Of a DNA stretch of 21,975 bases, positions 1-6,021 are shown piece after piece; within the stretch, counting starts at the first letter, position 1; each line of letters opens with the position of its first letter. The notes beneath the pieces are model-generated. The model saw only the letters and a list, made by a program, of their open reading frames with translations, did no database searches and was not told the origin of the DNA. The stretch covers positions 1 through 21,975 of the forward strand of contig JBNJGL010000038.1 in the NCBI GenBank assembly GCA_051747745.1. Direction: 5' to 3'. The DNA is from QPJE01 sp051747745 (lineage in GTDB: Bacteria; Bacillota; Halanaerobiia; Halanaerobiales; Halanaerobiaceae). A program made the position numbers and the translations under genes.

Positions 1-1
1 T

Positions 2-40
2 GATGCTTTTCTAGAAGTATTAGAAGAAAAAGATTTTTGA
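2..40 (+). CDS. 3' end of an upstream CDS (partial)
   Basis: The frame starting at base 2 reads D-A-F-L-E-V-L-E-E-K-D-F and then stops at TGA (38-40). The other two forward frames stop at once or within four codons. Acidic, helix-like tails of this sort are common at protein C-termini. Only 12 codons lie in the window, so the product cannot be identified. No terminator-like hairpin with a T-tract follows directly; the next structure is the inverted-repeat element at 81. Confidence 0.35.
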   Translation, partial: DAFLEVLEEKDF

Positions 41-80
41 GCTGGCAGATAAAAATATGTATAAAATAAATTTTGGTTCT

Positions 81-322
81 TCCACAAAAAGGGTATTTGT
101 GTCGCTAACTCATTAAGGTTGCACCACAGGCACTCCATATTTAAATAATTCGTACAAACACTGTTTAAGGTTGCACCACAGGCACTCCGTATTTAAATAA
201 TTCGTACAAACACTGTTTAAGGTTGCACCACAGGCACTACGTATTTAAATAATTCATACAAACACTGTTTAAGGTAGATTAACGAAAAATGCCTAAAGTT
301 CTGCAAATACCCTTTTTGTGGA
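81..322. mobile_element. MITE-like element with 19-bp inverted ends
   Basis: The left end TCCACAAAAAGGGTATTTG (81-99) is the exact reverse complement of 304-322. Weaker complementarity continues a little further inwards (TCGCTAAC on the left against TCGTTAAT read inwards from the right). Between the ends lie three 52-bp tandem repeats and no open reading frame of useful length. No target-site duplication is visible (left flank GGTTCT, right flank CACATC). A short non-coding body with perfect terminal inverted repeats suggests a MITE or an internally deleted insertion sequence. A structural or regulatory element is possible. The family is not recognised. Confidence 0.5.
113..275. repeat. three 52-bp tandem repeats
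   Basis: Units start at 113, 165 and 217, each 52 bp, followed by the first 7 bases of a fourth at 269-275. Units 1 and 2 differ at one position (unit position 25, A/G). Units 2 and 3 differ at two (position 23, C/A; position 40, G/A). Each unit begins TTAAGGTTGCACCACAGGCA and contains an AT-rich stretch, ATTTAAATAATT. There is no variable spacer between units. The array lies centrally between the inverted ends at 81-99 and 304-322. Confidence 0.95.
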
Positions 323-438
323 CACATCAAATTTTAAGAATTTAGAATTTATTTCTTTCGGTAATAAAGTGGGATTATAGAGAAAATCACAAACTAAAAT
401 CATAACTGAAACCTCAATATAAAATAAATAAAAACCAC

Positions 439-467
439 TTGACGATAAGTAGATATACTGTTATAAT
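439..467 (+). promoter_or_regulatory. strong housekeeping-sigma promoter for the tRNA-tadA-SRP unit
   Basis: The -35 box TTGACG (439-444) and -10 box TATAAT (462-467) are separated by 17 bp. A TG at 459-460, one base before the -10, makes it an extended -10 promoter. Transcription would start near 474, about 26 nt before the first tRNA. It is the best promoter match in the first 1.5 kb and probably drives tRNA-Arg, tadA, both tRNA-Ser genes and the SRP RNA. A polycistronic unit is an inference from the lack of a terminator before 1712. Confidence 0.85.
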
Positions 468-499
468 ACTACATGTCGTATGAAATAATTAATCATTTT

Positions 500-576
500 G
501 CGCCCGTAGCTCAACTGGATAGAGCGATTGACTACGGATCAATAGGCTGAGGGTTCGAATCCTTCCGGGCGCACCA
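500..576 (+). tRNA. tRNA-Arg (anticodon ACG)
   Basis: The acceptor stem GCGCCCG (500-506) pairs with CGGGCGC (566-572), followed by discriminator A and an encoded CCA (574-576). The anticodon stem ATTGA/TCAAT (527-531, 539-543) encloses the loop CTACGGA, giving anticodon ACG at 534-536. The T-arm GGGTTCGAATCC is canonical. tRNA-Arg(ACG) is the classic bacterial substrate of TadA, which converts A34 to inosine so that CGU, CGC and CGA can be read. Here the gene encoding that enzyme begins 17 nt after the CCA end. Confidence 0.97.
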
Positions 577-593
577 TTTATTTAGGAGTTTTT

Positions 594-1067
594 ATGATTT
601 TTTCTGATGAAGATGAAAAATATATGAAAATGGCCCTGGCAGAAGCCAGGAATGCGCTTAAACATGAGGAAGTTCCAATTGGTGCAGTTGTTGTGTGTGA
701 TGGGGAAGTTGTTGGTAGGGGGTTTAATCTCCGGGAAAAAACTCAGGACCCAACTGCCCATGCTGAAATGATTGCTCTGCGCGAGGCTGCCGAAAAACAG
801 GCCAGCTGGCGGCTGGAAAACTGCCAGCTTTATGTAACTTTAGAACCCTGTTCTATGTGTGCAGGCGCACTGCTTCAGGCCAGGATAAAAAAGCTTGTTT
901 TTGCTGCCAGAGATCCCAAAGCTGGTGCTGTGAAAAGCCTTTATCAACTGCTTGATGATTCGCGAATGAATCATCAGATAGAAGTTGTTGAAGGAGTTAT
1001 GAAGGAAGAATCAGCACAGCTGCTGAAAGGTTTTTTCCGTGATTTAAGAAAACGGAAGGATGGGTGA
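594..1067 (+). CDS. tadA: tRNA-specific adenosine deaminase TadA
   Basis: The 157-residue protein deaminates the wobble adenosine (A34) of tRNA-Arg(ACG) to inosine. It shows the zinc-dependent cytidine/deoxycytidylate deaminase signature: HAE at residues 56-58 (zinc-binding His and proton-shuttle Glu) and PCSMC at 85-89 (two zinc-binding Cys). The length is normal for bacterial TadA. The ATG at 594 has an AGGAG at 584-588; a second in-frame Met at residue 11 is a less likely start because it would trim the N-terminal helix. The gene lies directly behind its substrate tRNA. Its last 14 bases, including the stop codon TGA (1065-1067), are also the 5' end of the next tRNA gene (Ser-CGA, from 1054). 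It is probably co-transcribed with the tRNAs and SRP RNA. Confidence 0.96.
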   Translation: MIFSDEDEKYMKMALAEARNALKHEEVPIGAVVVCDGEVVGRGFNLREKTQDPTAHAEMIALREAAEKQASWRLENCQLYVTLEPCSMCAGALLQARIKKLVFAARDPKAGAVKSLYQLLDDSRMNHQIEVVEGVMKEESAQLLKGFFRDLRKRKDG

Positions 1068-1143
1068 GTCTGGCTTAAACCGCTCGACTCGAAATCGAGT
1101 AGGCTTCACTGCCTCGAGGGTTCAAATCCCTCTCCTTCCGCCA
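1054..1143 (+). tRNA. tRNA-Ser (anticodon CGA)
   Basis: The acceptor stem GGAAGGA (1054-1060) pairs with TCCTTCC (1133-1139), followed by discriminator G and encoded CCA (1141-1143). The anticodon stem CTCGA/TCGAG (1083-1087, 1095-1099) holds the loop CTCGAAA, giving anticodon CGA at 1090-1092 for codon UCG. A long variable arm follows, as expected for class II tRNA-Ser. The 5' 14 nt overlap the end of the tadA reading frame in sense orientation, which is unusual. Confidence 0.96.
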
Positions 1144-1151
1144 TTAAAATT

Positions 1152-1317
1152 TTGTCAGAATTAAAATTATATATAGATTTTAAAAGTAGAGATTCAGGAA
1201 GTAAATTAGTTAGATTTAATCTAGCTTTTGAAGGCTTAGATGGCCAAATACTGAAACCAACCTTGTGTGATATTGAAGAAAGTTTCAGTACAACTTCTAA
1301 TCTCCAATATCTAATGT

Positions 1318-1343
<26 letters not shown>
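1152..1343 (+). pseudogene. possible decayed ORF between two tRNA-Ser genes
   Basis: A 63-codon frame opens with TTG at 1152 and runs until TAA at 1341-1343 inside the D-arm of the next tRNA. Its composition is protein-like up to about residue 55 (LKLYIDFKSRDSGSKL at the start), but it lacks a ribosome binding site and the tail is simply the translated tRNA. I do not recognise the sequence. It may be a gene fragment left by an insertion between two tRNA genes, or chance. The 174-bp spacer is otherwise empty. Confidence 0.15.
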
Positions 1344-1412
<69 letters not shown>

Positions 1413-1432
1413 AAATTATAAATATAAGATTT

Positions 1433-1702
1433 GGCCGCACTAGATGGGGTGGTAGCGGTACCCTGTAACCTGCAACCCGCTACAGCAGGATCGATGCCGT
1501 GGCTGAGGGTTTTGTCTTTCAGGGTCTGGCCCTGAAAAGTAGTGTTGACAATTGGGTCTTGCGCAATGAAGCCTTATGAACCCCGTCAGGTCCGGGAGGA
1601 AGCAGCGGTAAGTAAGTGTCTTCATGTGCCGCGAGGGTGCCTGGTTCGAGCCAACTATTAGGGTAACGCCTGGAAGACGGAATTCGAAGCAGGTGTGCGG
1701 CC
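1433..1702 (+). ncRNA. ffs: signal recognition particle RNA (large, Bacillus type)
   Basis: The ends GGCCGCAC (1433-1440) and GTGCGGCC (1695-1702) are exact reverse complements and close a 270-nt RNA. That is the size of the Bacillus scRNA with an Alu domain, not the short enterobacterial 4.5S type. The conserved S-domain loop is visible near 1587-1607 (GTCAGG, then GGGAGGAAGCAGCGG). A 5' Alu-like region with GGTGGTAGCGG follows the opening stem. The RNA binds Ffh and targets nascent membrane and secreted proteins. Its place between tadA/tRNA-Ser and dnaX matches Bacillus. Confidence 0.96.
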
Positions 1703-1711
1703 ACTTTTTTT

Positions 1712-1736
1712 AACACCCGGAGTTGAGGGTGTTTTT
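1712..1736 (+). terminator. terminator of the tRNA-tadA-SRP unit
   Basis: The stem AACACCC (1712-1718) pairs with GGGTGTT (1727-1733) around an 8-nt loop and runs into a T-tract (1732-1736). It lies 9 nt beyond the SRP RNA. Part of the hairpin doubles as the -35 region of the dnaX promoter. Confidence 0.8.
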
Positions 1737-1751
1737 GTTATATTATATAAT
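1723..1751 (+). promoter_or_regulatory. dnaX promoter nested in the SRP terminator
   Basis: The -35 box TTGAGG (1723-1728) and -10 box TATAAT (1746-1751) are 17 bp apart. The -35 box overlaps the loop and 3' arm of the terminator hairpin at 1712-1733. The predicted start, near 1758, leaves a leader of about 20 nt before the dnaX ATG at 1779. Confidence 0.65.
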
Positions 1752-1778
1752 AAAAATAAATCGATAGAGGTGAATTTA

Positions 1779-3608
1779 ATGTCTTTTCTCTCACTTTACA
1801 GAAAATACCGACCTACCATGTTTGAAGATTTAATTGGACAGGATCATGTTGTGAAAACATTAAAAAATGCAATAAAAAATGATAGAGTTGCTCATGCATA
1901 TCTTTTTGCAGGACCGCGTGGTACAGGTAAAACTTCTACTGCAAAGGTATTTGCCAGGTCGTTGAACTGTGCTCAACCTGCAGATGATCTTGAACCCTGT
2001 GGGAAATGTAATTCATGTCAGAGGATTGAAAAAGGCAACTCACTTGATGTTATAGAAATTGATGCAGCATCAAACAGAGGTATCGATGAAATAAGAGAAT
2101 TGAGAGAAAAGGTTAAATTTTATCCAGGTGAAGGAAAATATAAGGTATATATTATAGATGAGGTACATATGCTAACCAAAGGAGCCTTTAATGCTCTGTT
2201 AAAAACACTGGAAGAACCACCGGAAAGTGTTGTGTTTATACTGGCGACTACAGAACCACATAAAGTTATTACAACAATAATGTCAAGATGTCAGCGTTTT
2301 GACTTTTCACTTTTATCACTTTCTGATATAAAAAAGAGATTAAAGTATATCTGTCAGGAAGAAGGCTTTGAAATTGAAGCTGAAGCACTGGACATACTGG
2401 CCAGAAATGCTCGAGGTGGTATGAGGGATGGGATAAGTCTTTTGGATCAGGCTATTTCTTTTACTGATGGTGTGCTGACCTCTGATGGTGTAGCTAAAAT
2501 GCTGGGAAGAGTTGAAAAGAAAGAGTTGAGGAATTTTTTGGATGCAGTTAGTTCAAACCGCAGTGATAGAGCTTTAAAACTGGTTTCTAAAATCATTTCT
2601 ATGGGTCTTGGAATTGAAAGGTTCTCTGAAGAATTAATAGAATACTGCCGAGAACTTCTGCTGATAAAAGAATGTGGAGTCGAATCTGGAATACTGGAAT
2701 ATTCCCCGGGCTATTTGAATGATCTTGCCGAAAAAGCTTCACAGCTGAGCAGTACTAAATTAACCGAAATAATAGATCTTTTTTCAGAATTAAATCAGAA
2801 ATTAAAATACAGTACACAGCCTAAACTGCAGCTTGAGATTACAGTTATTAAACTTTGTAGAGAAAATAAAAGTAATTCGACAGCACTTGTTGAAAGAATA
2901 GAAGAATTGGAATTTCAGATTTCTCATCTCAAAAAATCAGGACCTGTATTAGCTTCGTCTGCAGGTGATTCTGTACAGAATGAGAGGGAAACTGTTCTTA
3001 AAGCAGAAACTAAAGAAGAAAAAATTATAGATAAAGAGGAAACTGCAGCAGATGTAAATGATTCTGCTGGAGAAAAAAACAGTGGTACAGATTTTTCGGA
3101 AGAAAATGGGGAAAATTTTGTATCGGGAACAGGAGCTGCAGATATTACACTTGACAGCATAAAAAAGATATGGGGGGAAGTACTTAACCATATCAGAAAA
3201 ACCGATGTATCAGTTCAGGCTCTTTTGCGAGAAGGTGCTCCAGTTAAAGTGGATGGAAAGAGAATTACAGTGGCTTTTCCAAAAGATAAGAAATTTCATT
3301 ATAAAGGGGCTTTATCCAATAGTTCTCTGATTAATAAAGTTGTTAGAAATGTGCTGGGCCAGCCGGTAGAAGTCGAGTTTTTAATTTATGGCAGTGATTC
3401 GGCTGCTAATAATGATAAAAAAAAAGTAGCTGATAGAGTTGATGAAGATTTTAATGATAATCAAAATATAGAAACAGCTGAAAAAGACAATGGGCAAAAT
3501 ACTTTTGATGATTTAGAGAAACTTGCAGATTTATTTGAAGGTGAAATTATAAGCATAGACAAAAATATTCTGGAAAAAAGAGGAGGAAATGAAAATGAAA
3601 ATGAATAA
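1779..3608 (+). CDS. dnaX: DNA polymerase III subunit tau/gamma
   Basis: The 609-residue AAA+ clamp-loader subunit loads the sliding clamp and bridges polymerase and helicase. Visible are the Walker A GPRGTGKT (45-52), a zinc module with Cys64, 74, 77 and 80, Walker B IIDEVH (125-130), sensor 1 ATTEP (156-160) and the SRC arginine-finger motif (169-171). A charged linker runs from about 390 to 455, followed by a C-terminal domain and the tail motif LFEGEIISI. The ATG at 1779 has an upstream AGAGGTG (1766-1772); a longer open frame from within the SRP RNA is non-coding. An A9 run at 3417-3425 (codons 547-549) is a possible slippage site, with stops close behind it in both other frames. The gene overlaps ybaB. 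Confidence 0.97.
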   Translation: MSFLSLYRKYRPTMFEDLIGQDHVVKTLKNAIKNDRVAHAYLFAGPRGTGKTSTAKVFARSLNCAQPADDLEPCGKCNSCQRIEKGNSLDVIEIDAASNRGIDEIRELREKVKFYPGEGKYKVYIIDEVHMLTKGAFNALLKTLEEPPESVVFILATTEPHKVITTIMSRCQRFDFSLLSLSDIKKRLKYICQEEGFEIEAEALDILARNARGGMRDGISLLDQAISFTDGVLTSDGVAKMLGRVEKKELRNFLDAVSSNRSDRALKLVSKIISMGLGIERFSEELIEYCRELLLIKECGVESGILEYSPGYLNDLAEKASQLSSTKLTEIIDLFSELNQKLKYSTQPKLQLEITVIKLCRENKSNSTALVERIEELEFQISHLKKSGPVLASSAGDSVQNERETVLKAETKEEKIIDKEETAADVNDSAGEKNSGTDFSEENGENFVSGTGAADITLDSIKKIWGEVLNHIRKTDVSVQALLREGAPVKVDGKRITVAFPKDKKFHYKGALSNSSLINKVVRNVLGQPVEVEFLIYGSDSAANNDKKKVADRVDEDFNDNQNIETAEKDNGQNTFDDLEKLADLFEGEIISIDKNILEKRGGNENENE

Positions 3609-3903
3609 GTTAATGAAGCAGGCACAGCAAATGCAGGCAAAGATGGCAAAAATGCAGGAAGAGCTGGAAGAAAAGACAATGGAAGCTACTGCAGGTGGTG
3701 GAGTTGTTAAAGTAGTAGTCAATGGGAAACAGGAGATAGTCGATCTACAGATTGATCAAGATGCAGTTGATCCTGAAGATGTTGAAATGTTAGAAGATCT
3801 CATTCTGGCAGCAGTTAATGAAGGTATGCGCAAGGTTCAGGATATGGTAAATGAAGAGATGGGTAAAATCACCGGTGGAATGAATATGCCAGGGATGTTT
3901 TAA
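3595..3903 (+). CDS. ybaB: YbaB/EbfC family nucleoid-associated protein
   Basis: A small DNA-binding protein of about 102 residues, always near dnaX and recR in this family. The N-terminal half is a Met/Gln/Lys-rich helix (KQAQQMQAKMAKMQEELEE), followed by the beta-strand core (VVKVVVNGKQEIVDLQI) and a Met/Gly-rich tail (GGMNMPGMF), as in YbaB/EbfC. Three in-frame ATGs stand at 3589, 3595 and 3601. The AGGAGG at 3581-3586 is 2, 8 and 14 nt from them, so 3595 is the best start. The beginning lies inside the last codons of dnaX (stop 3606-3608) in another frame, which suggests translational coupling. The stop TAA shares its last A with the ATG of recR. Confidence 0.93.
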   Translation: MKMNKLMKQAQQMQAKMAKMQEELEEKTMEATAGGGVVKVVVNGKQEIVDLQIDQDAVDPEDVEMLEDLILAAVNEGMRKVQDMVNEEMGKITGGMNMPGMF

Positions 3904-4499
3904 TGGATCCATATCCACGTCCAATGGGTAAACTTATTGGGGAGTTGAGCAAATTGCCCGGTATTGGCCCCAAAACTGCCCGCAGATTATCATTTTACAT
4001 TCTGGGGCGGAGCAAAAATGAAGTGAAAGACCTTTCCGATGCTCTACTTGAGGCTCGCGAAAAAATAAATTACTGTTCAGTATGTAATCATCTGACAGAA
4101 AATGATAAATGCTCATTCTGCAGATCAGAAAGTAGAGATCAATCTATTATCTGTGTGGTTGAAAGCCCGCGCGATGTAGTAGCAATGGAGAAAACTGGAG
4201 AATATAATGGTCTTTATCATGTTCTACATGGAGCTATTTCTCCAATGGATGGAATAGGACCTGATGAAATAAAGATTCGCAGTCTGATTCCCAGACTTGA
4301 AAATGGTGTTGAAGAAGTAATAATAGCAACAGATCCCAATGCCGAGGGTGATGCAACAGCAATGTATCTGGCAAAATTGATAAAACCACTTGGTGTTAAA
4401 GTAACCAGAATTGCTCATGGTGTACCGGTAGGTGGAGACCTGGAATATGCTGATGAAGTAACTCTTTCTAAAGCACTGGAAGGACGCCGTGAATTATAA
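3903..4499 (+). CDS. recR: recombination mediator protein RecR
   Basis: A 198-residue protein of normal length that works with RecO (and RecF) to load RecA on SSB-coated gaps. It has an N-terminal helix-hairpin-helix (LPGIGPKTARRLSFYIL, about 18-34), a four-cysteine zinc finger (C-x2-C-x8-C-x2-C, from about residue 58), and a TOPRIM domain with the VVESPRD and ATDPNAEGDAT motifs. The start ATG at 3903 overlaps the ybaB stop (TAATG). Last gene of the dnaX-ybaB-recR operon, followed by a strong terminator. Confidence 0.97.
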   Translation: MDPYPRPMGKLIGELSKLPGIGPKTARRLSFYILGRSKNEVKDLSDALLEAREKINYCSVCNHLTENDKCSFCRSESRDQSIICVVESPRDVVAMEKTGEYNGLYHVLHGAISPMDGIGPDEIKIRSLIPRLENGVEEVIIATDPNAEGDATAMYLAKLIKPLGVKVTRIAHGVPVGGDLEYADEVTLSKALEGRREL

Positions 4500-4519
4500 T
4501 AATAATTCTGATAAAAGAT

Positions 4520-4555
4520 AACCCTGTCTGAGATTTATTTCCCGGACAGGGTTTT
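4520..4555 (+). terminator. terminator after recR
   Basis: The stem AACCCTGTC (4520-4528) pairs perfectly with GACAGGGTT (4545-4553) and is followed by TTTT. Beyond it, to the end of the minus-strand gene at 4673, about 117 bp of AT-rich sequence hold no clear hairpin or gene. Confidence 0.85.
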
Positions 4556-4672
4556 AGAAATTTAATATTCTGATGTGTTCAATTAACCTTTTTGTGGGAT
4601 GACCAATATTCTTATTTTAAATTTTATCTTAAAAATCAGTATACACTTTTGTTTTGTTATTATAATCTGGTT

Positions 4673-5785
4673 TTATAATTTGATCAGTTCATAATTTCTA
4701 CTTCCAAGACCAATTTCTTCTGCATATTCGATCTGTCTTACACCACCATCAGTACTTGGATGTACGTGTTTAAACTTGTTTTCTCCAGCTTTAACATCTT
4801 TTTCTGCAAGCATTCCAGAAGCTTCTTCCTCATTATTTACGAGATCTAGAGAAGCCTGCTCTAAAGCAACAGGATCTTTAGATGCCAAAATACCAAGATC
4901 GCGAACAATCGGTCGGTCATTCCATCCTGAACAGTCACAGTCTGGAGAAACATTTGTGACAAAGTTTATATACGCTGTTTTATCTTTCTTTTCTTTTACA
5001 ATTCCATAGGTGAATTCTACCTGTCTTTCTTCAACCCCTTCACTCGTTGCTTCCCATTCTATTGTAATTGCTTCTGTTGGACAGGTTACAACACATTCTC
5101 CACAGCCAATACAGATATCATGATTGATGTAGCTTTTTTCTTCATTGATTGTAATACAGTCTTCGGGACAGTATTTTACACACTGCTTGCATTTAATACA
5201 GTATTCTTCTTCAATTTCCGGTAAAACAGCGGAGTGCATCATCTGTTTGCCAGCACGGCTGCCGAGCCCCATTCCAATATTTTTAAATGTTCCACCAAAA
5301 CCGGTTAGCTGATGGCCTTTAAAGTGAGCAAGACTGATAAGTGAATCAGCATACATAACTTCAGAACCAACTTTTATATTTTTGAAATGTTTAAGATTAA
5401 CTTCAACTTCCATAGTATTTTTACCGGTTAATCCATCTGCAATAATTATAGGGGCCTGAATGGTTGCATAACTAAAGCCATTTGCAACTGCACTATTGAG
5501 GTGATCAACAGAATTGGCCCTTCCCCCGACATAAAGTGTATTTGCATCTGTTAAAAAAGGTTTTCCGCCCATCTTTTTGATATCATCTACCAGCTGTCTG
5601 GTAAAAACAGGTCTTATAAAAGCGGTATTACCAGGTTCTCCAAAATGCTGTTTAATAGCTACCAGATCGTCTTCTTCAATAAATTCATTGAATCCTGCTC
5701 TGTAGAATAATTTACTCAACTTTTTAACCAGGCTTTCACTGCTGCTCGTGGATTTCATATTTGCCATGTATACTTTTGATGACAT
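4673..5785 (-). CDS. DUF362 protein with two 4Fe-4S motifs
   Basis: A 370-residue protein with a DUF362-type body (about 1-185, including a Gly/His-rich FKGHQLTGFGGTFKNIG stretch). It has two ferredoxin-like cluster motifs: C-x2-C-x2-C-x3-CP at Cys196, 199, 202, 206 and the same at Cys225, 228, 231, 235. A C-terminal DUF362-like part follows (with CDCSGWNDRPIVRDLGILASKDPVALE). DUF362 proteins with ferredoxin modules are common in anaerobes and are assumed to carry electrons, but their substrate is not settled. No signal peptide or membrane segment is seen, so it is probably cytoplasmic. The start has an AGGGGGG 5 nt upstream. It stands alone, between recR and divergent guaB, with its own promoter. 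Confidence 0.85.
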   Translation of the reverse strand: MSSKVYMANMKSTSSSESLVKKLSKLFYRAGFNEFIEEDDLVAIKQHFGEPGNTAFIRPVFTRQLVDDIKKMGGKPFLTDANTLYVGGRANSVDHLNSAVANGFSYATIQAPIIIADGLTGKNTMEVEVNLKHFKNIKVGSEVMYADSLISLAHFKGHQLTGFGGTFKNIGMGLGSRAGKQMMHSAVLPEIEEEYCIKCKQCVKYCPEDCITINEEKSYINHDICIGCGECVVTCPTEAITIEWEATSEGVEERQVEFTYGIVKEKKDKTAYINFVTNVSPDCDCSGWNDRPIVRDLGILASKDPVALEQASLDLVNNEEEASGMLAEKDVKAGENKFKHVHPSTDGGVRQIEYAEEIGLGSRNYELIKL

Positions 5786-5837
5786 AAAATTCCCCCCTGT
5801 TAAATTATTAATTCAGTGTGCTAAAATCTTGTTTTTT

Positions 5838-5866
5838 ATTATATGATAAAATCACAGAGATAACAA
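5838..5866 (-). promoter_or_regulatory. promoter of the DUF362 gene
   Basis: Read on the minus strand, the -35 box TTGTTA (5866-5861) and -10 box TATAAT (5843-5838) are 17 bp apart, about 53 bp upstream of the start codon. Transcription diverges from the guaB promoter about 30 bp away. Confidence 0.7.
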
Positions 5867-5897
5867 GCGATTTCACAGCAGGAGAGCTTTCTATAAC

Positions 5898-5926
5898 TTG
5901 ACATTGTGCTCTGCCTTTGTTAAAAT
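5898..5926 (+). promoter_or_regulatory. promoter of guaB
   Basis: A consensus -35 TTGACA (5898-5903) and a -10 TAAAAT (5921-5926) with 17-bp spacing, plus an extended -10 TG at 5918-5919. The leader of about 90 nt (5933-6021) is AT-rich and shows no riboswitch-like structure. Confidence 0.8.
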
Positions 5927-6021
5927 ACGTTAAATATATGTGAATTCTGTATTTTGATTTTTGTTTAAATTTAAAGATAATTATTTTAAAATATTTTAAA
6001 TTTCAAATAGGAGGCAGAAAA

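Noticed and set aside
113..275. CRISPR array
   Set aside because: The 52-bp units are contiguous with no unique spacers, and no cas genes are near.
1440..1716. Minus-strand open frames across the SRP RNA
   Set aside because: They lie fully inside a well-supported structured RNA and lack ribosome binding sites.
1695..1778. Longer dnaX start inside the SRP RNA
   Set aside because: The added 28 codons cover the RNA end, the terminator and the promoter; the ATG at 1779 has a proper RBS and matches the family start.
2924..3191. Minus-strand open frames inside dnaX
   Set aside because: Low-complexity Ser/Phe-rich shadows of the charged linker of dnaX, with no RBS.
4587..4599. Solo copy of the inverted terminal repeat of the 81-322 element
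   Set aside because: Only about 11 bp (CCTTTTTGTGG) agree, with no matching partner; chance is likely in AT-rich DNA.
5797..5814. Rex operator in front of the DUF362 gene
   Set aside because: CTGTTAA-N4-TTAATTC matches the first half well but the second half poorly; too weak in AT-rich sequence.
5916..5937. Rex operator over the guaB -10 region
   Set aside because: TTGTTAA and TTAAATA are spaced by 6 rather than 4 bases and the second half is wrong.
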